A stretch of 18,458 nt of DNA from Brachionus plicatilis (taxonomy: Eukaryota; Rotifera; Eurotatoria; Ploima; Brachionidae). Positions 1 through 7,661 of this stretch are shown here, piece by piece. Location: positions 522,453 through 540,910 of the forward strand of contig QEOQ01000014.1 of the NCBI GenBank assembly GCA_010279815.1, given 5' to 3'. The notes under the pieces were generated by a model that saw only the letters and a list, made by a program, of their open reading frames with translations, ran no database searches and was not told where the DNA came from. Numbering within the stretch: the stretch's first letter is position 1; each line of letters starts with the position of its first letter. The translations under genes and the position numbers were made by a program.

Positions 1-83
1 TTAAAATTTTTTATTATAGAAAATTTCTGAAACTGTTGCTTTAAAACAGCGTTTTGTTTTTGAATATAAAATAGACACACAAA

Positions 84-285
84 AATGCAAATCGAAAGTA
101 CAAATTCGAATAAGAATCAACAACCCGAAAAATGTTTCAGAGAAAAGTGAAGAAACAATTAACGAAGAAAATTAAAATGAGGTTGAAATACAGGGATTTT
201 TTAATAAATCAATTGATTTAATAAGAAGTCATATAAGAAGTTCAATATCGAAGAGAATTGGAATTAGAAAACTAGAACTGGAATA
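84..285 (+). pseudogene. decayed partial copy of the downstream coiled-coil coding region
   Basis: Reading 84-285 on the plus strand gives a short ATG-initiated stretch of 22 codons, then an acidic stretch in another frame, an in-frame TAA, and an open stretch that reads EVEIQGFFNKSIDL and then IRSHIR. This matches residues around 70-95 of the adjacent nucleoporin-like protein (EVEIKVLLRNIIDL and then MRDKIR) with identical spacing. By hand count, about 44 of 66 aligned bases agree. The copy is broken by at least one frame change and one stop, and no zinc finger or FG part follows it. The interpretation as a duplicated, decayed 5' fragment is inference. It could instead be an old exon of the same gene that is no longer used. 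More of it may lie beyond the left edge of the window. Confidence 0.45.
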
Positions 286-352
286 AAAATGATTAAAATT
301 AAATAATCTAGACTTAATAAGTCTAAAAATAATTTTTACTTCCCTTTTTTTA

Positions 353-366
353 GTTACCAAGGCAAC
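353..366. promoter_or_regulatory. RFX X-box-like imperfect palindrome
   Basis: The 14-mer GTTACCAAGGCAAC has the two half-sites GTTACC and GGCAAC separated by two bases. This fits the animal RFX-factor X-box pattern (GTNRCC, 0-3 bases, RGYAAC). It sits 278 bp upstream of the nucleoporin-like ATG. Binding is inferred from sequence alone, and chance occurrence in this much DNA is possible. Confidence 0.35.
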
Positions 367-611
367 ATGCTAATTATAAAATTTTTAACGATTTTTTCAA
401 TTATTTATATTTTTTAAAATCTGAAATAGAATTTTTAAAAGAAATTTTTTTCTTTTCGACAATCAAATCATACTTAATAAGATAAAATCGCTGTCTAAAT
501 AGATTTTTCGTATTTCTGAACTTCATTCTAAAAATTAAATTATTAAATTCTCGATGAACAAATAATTTTGAATATATTGCCAGGCAATCAACTTTTGCTT
601 TAAAAAAATCT

Positions 612-623
612 TTTCATTTTTAG
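612..623 (+). promoter_or_regulatory. splice acceptor 20 nt upstream of the nucleoporin start codon
   Basis: A T-rich run ending in TTTTTAG closes at position 623, leaving only 20 nt before the ATG at 644. It looks like a genuine 3' splice site. It would serve either a 5'-UTR intron or spliced-leader trans-splicing. Similar sites precede the NASP and SFT2-family start codons in this window. Confidence 0.45.
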
Positions 624-643
624 ATCTAACAAAAAGAAGATAA

Positions 644-3013
644 ATGGCAGACAAAAACTCTAATTTAAATGAGGAAAATACTGAAATAGGAAATGAATCG
701 AAGACTAATGAGGAAAAAAATGAATTAGAAAAAGAATCGAAAGAAAATGAGGAAAAAAATGAAATAGAAAAAGAATCGATGACTAATGAGGTATATAATA
801 ACGAAACTGAATCCAAAGAAAGAAAATCCGAGGAGAATGAAAAATCACAAGAAGTAGAAATTAAAGTATTATTAAGAAATATAATTGATTTAATGAGAGA
901 TAAAATAAGAAAAGAAAATTCAGAAAATAAAGAACAATTACAAATCAATGAATCGTTAAAAAATAAAATAGAGGATGTTGAGTATCGATGTCAAAAATTC
1001 GAACAAGAAAAAAAAAACATTCAAGAAGAATGCAATTATAAAGATAAAATAATTTCAGAACTAAATCAGAAATTGAATTCGACAGAATATAAGTTAAAAA
1101 AACTAGAGGACAATATTGAAAACGAAAGAAAAGTGAAAAACAGTTTAAATGAAAAAATAAAAAAGTTAAATCAAGAAATAGAAGCTTTAAAAAATGATAA
1201 TCAACAAATTATCGCAAATTTGCAGGAGATTGAATCAGAACTTAAAAGAGATGATCAATTTAAAGCTGAAGATTTAACAAAAAAAATTGATTTCAAAGAA
1301 AGATCGAAGGCTGAATCAAAAGCTGAAATTGAATTTTCAAAAAACAATATGGTAAAAAGTGAAAAAGACAACTATGAATTATTTGAAACGATTCAAACAA
1401 GAGATTTGGAAATAAATGATAGGATTGAAAATTGTTACGAAAAAATTTGTAGTGAATTAAATGATTTAAAAAATTCAATTAAAATTTATGAATTATCATC
1501 AAAAATACCACCATCTGTTCAAAGAAATTCAATAGCTGTTCGATTTGACTCTTTGATTCCTATTTATGACGATTCTCTGCTACAAAACTTGGATCCAGAA
1601 GCATTTAAATCGTACCATACACCTGAATGGTTTTGCTTGACTTTTATTGACTTGCTCAAAAAGAAAATACTTCAGTCTAGTTCCAACAAATGGACTTGTG
1701 GTGACTGTTTGACTCAGAACGATCAATCAAAGGCTAAATGTGTTTGCTGTGACCAAGTTCGACCAGGTGCAAAGGTGGAAGATGCATCAAAAACACAGGT
1801 GCCTGCAAGTACAGGTGGTTTTAGCTTTGGATTGTGTGCAAACGATTCATCGGTGGCAAAGCCTAGCTTTTCGAGTAGTTTTGGTGTTGGCAATGGTGGA
1901 TTTTCTTTCAAGCCTTTGACAGAAGCAAAAAGTGCAACACAAACTAAAGAGATTGACAAACAGGACGAAAAAGAGCAAAGTTCATTTCAATTTGCACCTT
2001 TTTTCCAAGATAAATCAAAAGATTCAGAAAACAAAACAAATGATAAATCGACAGGCTTTAGTTTTGTGCCTTTGACCACAGCACCCCAAGCCTCATCTAA
2101 AACAGACTTTTCTTCTAAGCCCAAAGACTCTCAGTCAAAAGAGTTCAGTTTGCCAAACCCTTTTCCGACCAAGTCTTCTGCTGACATTTTGAGTAAAGAC
2201 AAAAATCCAGCCATATTTTCTCTATTCGACAGCCAAACTCCTAAATTGCCAAACGGAATATTTGGCTCAGAAAGTAGACAAAATGAGGCCAAAAATGGCG
2301 ATTCTTTTAGTCCATTTACTAGCTCAAATTTTAGCTCTAAATCAGACACCAAAAGTGCTGCTTTGAGCACTGAAGAGAAAAAAAATCCATTTTCTCCCTT
2401 TGGCTCACAAACATCCAGTGGATACTTTGGCTCAGAAAAAAAACAAAATGAAAGTAAAAACTCGAATACCAATTTGTTTGGTACGCCGAGTTTGTCTAGC
2501 ACAAATTTTAACTTTAGCTCGGCTCCAAAGCCTGCTGCGGACTGGACTTCTCTTTCTGCTTCGACTGCCAAACCAACCAAGCCAATGTTTGGCTCAAGTA
2601 GCCAAGATCCATCCGTCAAATCAGACTCTGGACTATTTTCTCAAGCATTAAACTGCCCAAGTACTGAGCCTTTTTTTTCCGCCAGCAAAAACCAAGACAA
2701 AACAGACTCGAGTCCATTTGTTTCAAATTTATCTGGCGGAATTTTTGCCACCTCCAGCACCACGAGCACTAAAGCACCTAGTGGCCTTTTTGGCCAAGAA
2801 AATAAGGACAAAAAAGAGAGCAGCATATTTCCTTCATTTGGCACTTCGACTGCCAGCCCTTCTTCGGCGCTTTTTGGCAAAGAGTCGAATGCGCCAAGTC
2901 AAATTGTGGAAAATAACAAGACAAGTTCATTTGGATCGACCAGTGGTTCGAATGAACAGCCGAAAGAAGCCCCACAAAGACGATTTTCAAAAGCCAGAAG
3001 ACGTTTTAAATGA
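644..3013 (+). CDS. FG-repeat nucleoporin-like protein with coiled coil and RanBP2-type zinc finger
   Basis: This is a single uninterrupted frame of 789 residues. Residues 1-85 are very acidic and Lys/Asn/Glu-rich, with a 39-bp (13-codon) tandem repeat around 690-790. Residues of about 85-280 form a long predicted coiled coil. A RanBP2-type zinc finger follows: W350, C352, C355, N359, C366 and C369, in the pattern W-x-C-x2-C-x3-N-x6-C-x2-C. From residue 385 onward the chain is Ser/Lys-rich with many FG motifs, such as GGFSFG, GIFGSE, GYFGSE, NLFGT, PMFGSS, GLFGQ, ALFGK and SSFGS. The last residues are basic (RRFSKARRRFK), as an importin-binding tail might be. The CLxQN...KC..C finger style is that of Nup153 and Nup358/RanBP2, and a finger followed by FG repeats and a basic end recalls Nup153. 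The N-terminal coiled coil is not typical of Nup153, so orthology is unproven. By inference it acts at the nuclear pore in transport or Ran binding. The first ATG after the acceptor at 623 was taken as the start. The absence of introns is odd beside intron-containing neighbours. Confidence 0.85.
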   Translation: MADKNSNLNEENTEIGNESKTNEEKNELEKESKENEEKNEIEKESMTNEVYNNETESKERKSEENEKSQEVEIKVLLRNIIDLMRDKIRKENSENKEQLQINESLKNKIEDVEYRCQKFEQEKKNIQEECNYKDKIISELNQKLNSTEYKLKKLEDNIENERKVKNSLNEKIKKLNQEIEALKNDNQQIIANLQEIESELKRDDQFKAEDLTKKIDFKERSKAESKAEIEFSKNNMVKSEKDNYELFETIQTRDLEINDRIENCYEKICSELNDLKNSIKIYELSSKIPPSVQRNSIAVRFDSLIPIYDDSLLQNLDPEAFKSYHTPEWFCLTFIDLLKKKILQSSSNKWTCGDCLTQNDQSKAKCVCCDQVRPGAKVEDASKTQVPASTGGFSFGLCANDSSVAKPSFSSSFGVGNGGFSFKPLTEAKSATQTKEIDKQDEKEQSSFQFAPFFQDKSKDSENKTNDKSTGFSFVPLTTAPQASSKTDFSSKPKDSQSKEFSLPNPFPTKSSADILSKDKNPAIFSLFDSQTPKLPNGIFGSESRQNEAKNGDSFSPFTSSNFSSKSDTKSAALSTEEKKNPFSPFGSQTSSGYFGSEKKQNESKNSNTNLFGTPSLSSTNFNFSSAPKPAADWTSLSASTAKPTKPMFGSSSQDPSVKSDSGLFSQALNCPSTEPFFSASKNQDKTDSSPFVSNLSGGIFATSSTTSTKAPSGLFGQENKDKKESSIFPSFGTSTASPSSALFGKESNAPSQIVENNKTSSFGSTSGSNEQPKEAPQRRFSKARRRFK

Positions 3014-3604
3014 GAAAAAAAGTATGAAAAGTGTACAATTTACCGAGGACCGATAGAATTTTTAGTTTTAAAAATTTATTTGCTTTTAAATATGTTTACT
3101 TATATTTTTAAAATTATTTTCTTTTCTTTTTTTTCAACAACAAAAAATTATCGCACCGAAGCCCAAGGAGAATTTTGAGCGACGGCCACCTTTGTTATTC
3201 AAAACAATGTCAACAGCCAAATTTGTTTTATTCTTTTTAATTATTAACTTGTTTGCCTACGGCATTATTTTTTTTCGACACACAAACAAATATATATATA
3301 TATATATACATACATATGGTATGTTCTATCGTGTTTTATAACAAATTTAAATACAACTTTGAAAATGCATTGAAAATGTGCGATGTTTCAGATATATTTT
3401 ATTTTAGAAATATATAGGAGAAAATTTTGCAATGTCGCTCTATTGAAATTATATACAATGTTTCAAACATAGATCATTTAGTTTGAGATGCTATTTTGAA
3501 AAAATTTACTATTTTTCTTTTTAATTTAATATTATTTTAGCTTTTTTTAAATTAATCTTGTAAATTTCTTTGAAAAATTGAAAGTTTTAATTAAAAAATT
3601 TTTT
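3014..3604. other. 3' flank of the nucleoporin gene with a short TA microsatellite
   Basis: No convincing gene is seen. A (TA)n tract occupies about 3289-3308 and is followed by ATACATACATA. The presumed 3' UTR of the upstream gene lies at the left, but there is no canonical AATAAA close to its stop. The slightly GC-richer patch at 3150-3265 contains a 44-codon frame from 3207 that starts hydrophobic and then runs into the TA repeat; I do not consider it a gene. Confidence 0.5.
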
Positions 3605-3687
3605 GTATTGCTCTCTTCTTCACTAAGATATTAATTAATCCGGTGTAAAAAAGTCCAAATGTTTAATCGCCTTTGATCAGTTTTGAC
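3605..3687 (+). repeat. diverged third copy of part of the direct repeat
   Basis: This 83-bp stretch (starting GTATTGCTCTCTTCTTCAC) aligns without gaps to 3840-3922 and 4837-4919, which are the same segment inside the two perfect direct repeats. I count 9 differences, about 89% identity. It shows the repeat family was already here before the recent, perfect duplication. Confidence 0.75.
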
Positions 3688-3762
3688 ATATACTCATATA
3701 ATGAATTTTTTGAAATTTTTTTAGCAATATATTGTAAAAATTTTTTAAATCTTCTTTCCCCT

Positions 3763-4160
3763 TTTATACAGAAAAATTGTTTATATAAATTTCTGATTTT
3801 TAATTAGTTAAATTTAATAGTGAATTTGGTTTCCTTTTCGTATTGCTCTCTTCTTCACAAAGATGTTAATTAATCCCGTGTAAAAATATCCAAATGTTTT
3901 ATTGCCTTTGATTTGTTTTGACTTTGTTTCGACTAGATTTTCGAATATCATAATTAATTTTATAATAACTTAAATTTAATAATTTATTTTTTAGCAGTTA
4001 AATTAAAGTTGTTTACATGATTGAAGTTTTGGGCATCGAATTTGAATGTAAGCGGCTTAATTCAAAATAAAAAAAACAACAATAAATAGGAAAATTAATT
4101 TATAGCTTGAACAAAATCGAAAAAGATTCTATGATCTTGAGTAACATTTTGATAAATTTT
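3763..4160 (+). repeat. 398-bp direct repeat, copy A
   Basis: This copy is identical by eye over its full length to 4760-5157, at a constant offset of 997 bp. Identity stops sharply at both edges (3762/4759 and 4161/5158). It has no coding capacity. Perfect identity means either a very recent event, active homogenisation, or an assembly artefact. Together with the 599 bp between the copies it looks like a partial tandem duplication with a 997-bp unit. A retroelement with terminal repeats of the Penelope type is another possibility, but no matching reverse transcriptase lies between the copies. Confidence 0.9.
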
Positions 4161-4166
4161 TAATAA

Positions 4167-4588
4167 TAATTGCTTTGGAAAAAATTTATTTTTTCTCTAT
4201 TCTTTAATAAAAATATTACAATTTATATTTTGATCTTTTGATCTCGATCTTAAACTTCAATTTGCCAATTTTTTACCCGTTTTTAATATTTTTGAAAAAG
4301 TTGTGAAAATTTAATCCAGAGACTCTTTGAAGGTTGAAATACCAAAATGTGCTATGCTAAAAAATTTTTTCAAAAACAAAATTCCAAAGAAGAAAAGCCA
4401 TTTTTTTTAAATAAATTTATGTGTTAAGAATATATTTTCGAATTTTTTTATTTTTTTTTCACTTTTTAAAAAATAATATAAAATTCATTCAATTTGTGTG
4501 TTTATAACCCTTTATTAAAATAAGATTGTGTGTTTTTCACTTTTTTATAAAAACAAAATTTTACTTATGTGTGAGTCACAAAATTTAT
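4167..4588 (+). repeat. 422-bp inverted repeat, left arm
   Basis: This arm is the reverse complement of 7220-7641 with no length difference; paired coordinates always sum to 11808. I found no mismatch on reading both arms through. The first unpaired bases are 4166/7642 outside and 4589/7219 inside. The arm begins six bases after direct-repeat copy A, so it lies inside the 997-bp duplicated unit. No open reading frame of note is present. Confidence 0.9.
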
Positions 4589-4656
4589 GTTTTTTTAACT
4601 TATATTTGTTTTTTTTCAACCTCATCCAATGTATACATGTTGTGATTTTTTTGTTA

Positions 4657-4785
4657 CAGAGAATGAATAACCGGTTTGGAAAGTCATTGATGAAGATTAT
4701 AAACAACAATGGTCCTAAAATAGACTCTTGTGTAATTGAAGCTGGTATTGTTCAGAAAATTTATACAGAAAAATTGTTTATATAA
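4657..4785 (+). pseudogene. exon-like coding scrap, possibly from a retroelement
   Basis: A splice-acceptor-like TTTTTTGTTACAG ends at 4659 and is followed by an ATG at 4663. The short frame includes MNNRFGKSLMKIINNNG and then PKIDSCVIEAG, and ends at 4785 after running into direct-repeat copy B at 4760. The composition is protein-like and unlike the AT-rich surroundings. A run of the type NNGPKID-C occurs near the C-termini of some LINE polyproteins, where it is usually followed by GTP, but that match is weak and missing here. I do not recognise a family with confidence. Confidence 0.25.
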
Positions 4786-5157
4786 ATTTCTGATTTTTAA
4801 TTAGTTAAATTTAATAGTGAATTTGGTTTCCTTTTCGTATTGCTCTCTTCTTCACAAAGATGTTAATTAATCCCGTGTAAAAATATCCAAATGTTTTATT
4901 GCCTTTGATTTGTTTTGACTTTGTTTCGACTAGATTTTCGAATATCATAATTAATTTTATAATAACTTAAATTTAATAATTTATTTTTTAGCAGTTAAAT
5001 TAAAGTTGTTTACATGATTGAAGTTTTGGGCATCGAATTTGAATGTAAGCGGCTTAATTCAAAATAAAAAAAACAACAATAAATAGGAAAATTAATTTAT
5101 AGCTTGAACAAAATCGAAAAAGATTCTATGATCTTGAGTAACATTTTGATAAATTTT
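4760..5157 (+). repeat. 398-bp direct repeat, copy B
   Basis: This is the second identical copy of 3763-4160. Its right flank (ATTGCTATATGATACG) differs from that of copy A, where the inverted-repeat arm begins, so the tandem unit is not repeated in full. Confidence 0.9.
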
Positions 5158-5420
5158 ATTGCTATATGATACGTGTATTGATAAGAAATCTTAAATTTTA
5201 TCATAATTTTGACATTAAACATACTTTTTGTATTAGGTTTTTTTGGTGATATAGCACTAACAAAATTTAAAAAGTAAATTCAAGTTCCAGAAAAGTATTT
5301 TCATTCTTAAATTGGTTTTAAACCATAACAAGTAAGAAAATAATGTAAAAATATGGCTTATGTGCTTTTCAGCATAAATTAAAAATTTTATCATTCTATT
5401 TTAAGACAAAAAAAAATTTT

Positions 5421-5487
5421 AAGACTTTTCAAAAAAAAAGTCCGAACTTGGACTTGACTTGAGACTTGTTATTTTTAAACAACCCTG
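5421..5487 (-). mobile_element. probable hAT transposon terminus (solo end)
   Basis: Read on the minus strand, the segment begins CAGGGTTG at 5487 and carries subterminal copies of CAAGT (CAAGTCTCAAGTCAAGTCC). A CAGGG-type end followed by short subterminal repeats is the usual look of hAT ends. No partner end or 8-bp target duplication was found to the left, so at most one terminus remains. Confidence 0.35.
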
Positions 5488-6050
5488 CCAATGACAAAAT
5501 CCAACATTTGTGAAAAAAAATCACACAGATGGGTTGGTAATGTATTTTTACAAAAGTAATATGAGTTAAATGAGTTATTTTTAATGTTTATTGTGTGAAT
5601 TTTGGCACTAATTAGGTGATATCCTATTAACCGAATTGGCCTAAAAATTCACTCCTTTAAAAGATTCGTCTAAAAAAAAAAATGTAAAAATTTTTTCTGA
5701 AAGCAAATAGTCTCATTAACAAAATGGTGTATTAATTTAATCTATTATTTTACCAATAGATCGATATTTTGGCAAAAAATGGTACCCCTACTTTTTTAAA
5801 CAGATTCTGAAACTAGAGAAAATTCTGAACAAAATGAAGGGACCACTTTTTTTATTTATTTAATTTAAAGCCAAAAAAAAATTGAATAAAATGAGTTTGA
5901 AACTAATTTTTGAGTAATCATAATTTTTTATTATGTAAAACGTCAGAATTAAATGTCAAATTAGTAAAATGTTTTCAATACTTAATTTAATTTTTGTTAA
6001 ATAATTTAATTTTTGTTAATTTGAGTTTTATATGTTTTTTTTCTTTTTAT

Positions 6051-6092
6051 CTGAAGGAGCTTTAGCTCTGTACAGATAAATAAATAAATAGA
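6051..6092 (+). mobile_element. 3' terminal fragment of a non-LTR retrotransposon
   Basis: A small hairpin (GAGC-TTTA-GCTC, 6057-6068) is followed closely by TAAATAAATAAATA (about 6077-6091). A terminal stem-loop plus short tandem repeats is the known 3' signature of CR1/L2-type LINEs, used by the reverse transcriptase to recognise its RNA. Only the tail is visible, so this is a severely 5'-truncated copy. The hairpin is short, so the call is moderate. Confidence 0.45.
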
Positions 6093-6783
6093 TGATTCAA
6101 TTTCGCGTTTTCTATCGTTATTAATTCTTACGAAAATTATCAAAAAAATAGGTGTCCCGGTTAGGCCGTCTTACTATATTTTAACACATTTTTTATCATT
6201 ATTAGTTCAAAAATTAAAAAACTAATTAATTTTTCAAATTGGTGAGTTGTAAAAATTCCTTAAACCATTCTTGAATTAGATTTAGTCTAAATTTTGTCTC
6301 ATTTTAACTATTCAGGTTATTTTTTATATAAATTGTGTTTTATCTCTTTTTGATTTTTTATAACTAGTTTATGTTTTTTTCTCTCTTTTTATGTTTTTTT
6401 TACCTCACTATATCTGATATGATCATTAAGTTTTAAAAAATTTCTTTTGAAAATGCAGTGAAAACTGATTTTTTTTTGGTTATATGCTTTAACAGAATCG
6501 AAAAAATTTTTTTTGAATGCATCAAAGTTGTGATTCTGTAAATGAGGCTTCAGAATTGATAAAATATTTTAAGATGTTTTTCAACTGAAAATTTAGAAAT
6601 TAATAAAAAAACTCTCTCGTAATTCATCTTTCATTTAAATTACTCAATTTATACTTAAAGCGCATTAATTACAAAAATCAAATTTGTTTTATTTATCTAA
6701 ATAATTAGAGGAAATTTCCAAGTCTTTCTTTTACGTGTAGCTCTTTAGAAAAAATTAAATTTTTTCAATAGGAAATAATTTAA

Positions 6784-7089
6784 AAAAAAATCGTATTCTT
6801 TGTTCCAAACTTTTTTTATATTTCAAGGTTTTTAAAAAAAGACTGGAAATTTTGGACCTATCGTCCCTCCAAGAGAGAAGAGAGAGGGCTTGAAGGCCCA
6901 GCAAAAGGTATACGGGGAGGAAAGCACAGGTTAGCGAAACAACTCACAAGGATCAGTCAAAGAGAATACTTTTTGTCGAATAGAGTGGTAGACAATTGGA
7001 ATCGATTGACGACTAACATTATTTCAGTAGACACCAAGAACAGCTTTAAAAAGAAAATTGACGATTTTTTCAAGTCAAAAAAGAAATAA
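6784..7089 (+). pseudogene. C-terminal remnant of a LINE reverse transcriptase
   Basis: The open frame ends at TAA 7087-7089. From about 6841 it is recognisable: RGGKHRLAKQ, then QREYFLSNRVVDNWNRL, then NSFKKKIDDFF. This is the hallmark end of LINE polyproteins (R-x-x-F/Y-F-x-x-R-V-V-N-x-W-N-x-L-P ... F-K-x-x-L-D). The palm and endonuclease domains are absent, and upstream sequence is AT-rich without homology, so the copy is 5'-truncated and cannot be active. It lies inside the inverted-repeat-flanked region, just inside the right arm. Confidence 0.8.
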
Positions 7090-7198
7090 ACATTTTTTAG
7101 TTATTTATACTCGTTTTAGCTACCATAGTGAGACTCTAGTGTCTTGCTCTACAGGATAAAACCTGTTGTAGCCTATTATTATTATTATTATTATTTAT
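7090..7198 (+). mobile_element. LINE 3' UTR with stem-loop and ATT tail
   Basis: After the reverse-transcriptase stop codon there are about 60 bp of UTR, a small ACAGG/CCTGT hairpin at 7151-7166, and a (TAT)n/(ATT)n tract at about 7174-7195. This is the same layout (stem-loop then microsatellite) as the other LINE tail at 6051-6092, but with a different repeat unit, so the two come from different families. The tail ends about 22 bp before the right inverted-repeat arm. Confidence 0.65.
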
Positions 7199-7219
7199 TC
7201 AATTTTTTATTTAATTTAA

Positions 7220-7641
7220 ATAAATTTTGTGACTCACACATAAGTAAAATTTTGTTTTTATAAAAAAGTGAAAAACACACAATCTTATTTTAATAAAGGG
7301 TTATAAACACACAAATTGAATGAATTTTATATTATTTTTTAAAAAGTGAAAAAAAAATAAAAAAATTCGAAAATATATTCTTAACACATAAATTTATTTA
7401 AAAAAAATGGCTTTTCTTCTTTGGAATTTTGTTTTTGAAAAAATTTTTTAGCATAGCACATTTTGGTATTTCAACCTTCAAAGAGTCTCTGGATTAAATT
7501 TTCACAACTTTTTCAAAAATATTAAAAACGGGTAAAAAATTGGCAAATTGAAGTTTAAGATCGAGATCAAAAGATCAAAATATAAATTGTAATATTTTTA
7601 TTAAAGAATAGAGAAAAAATAAATTTTTTCCAAAGCAATTA
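7220..7641 (-). repeat. 422-bp inverted repeat, right arm
   Basis: This is the reverse complement of 4167-4588. Together the arms bound 3475 bp with a 2631-bp interior holding direct-repeat copy B and several transposon scraps. No transposase or integrase was seen between the arms, and no clear target-site duplication flanks them. The arms may be two copies of one unknown repeat inserted in opposite directions, or the product of an inverted duplication. Confidence 0.9.
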
Positions 7642-7661
7642 CTTGACATGTCATGTCAAGT
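7641..7661. repeat. perfect palindrome at the outer edge of the inverted repeat
   Basis: Ten-base arms (ACTTGACATG and its reverse complement) flank a single central T. It starts exactly at the last paired base of the right inverted-repeat arm. The left arm has no counterpart outside it. Confidence 0.7.

Noticed and set aside
535..948. 137-residue frame on the minus strand
   Set aside because: It is Ser/Phe-rich because it is the reverse of the Glu/Lys-rich 5' part of the nucleoporin-like gene; there are no domains.
3207..3341. Short frame with a signal-peptide-like start (MSTAKFVLFFLIINLFAYG)
   Set aside because: Only 44 codons, running straight into a TA microsatellite, with no acceptor, family match or poly(A) signal. 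Hydrophobic T-rich frames are expected by chance here.
3763..5157. A small LTR retrotransposon bounded by the 398-bp direct repeats
   Set aside because: The interior is 599 bp without gag or pol, primer-binding site or polypurine tract, and the repeats lack TG...CA ends. A partial tandem duplication is simpler.
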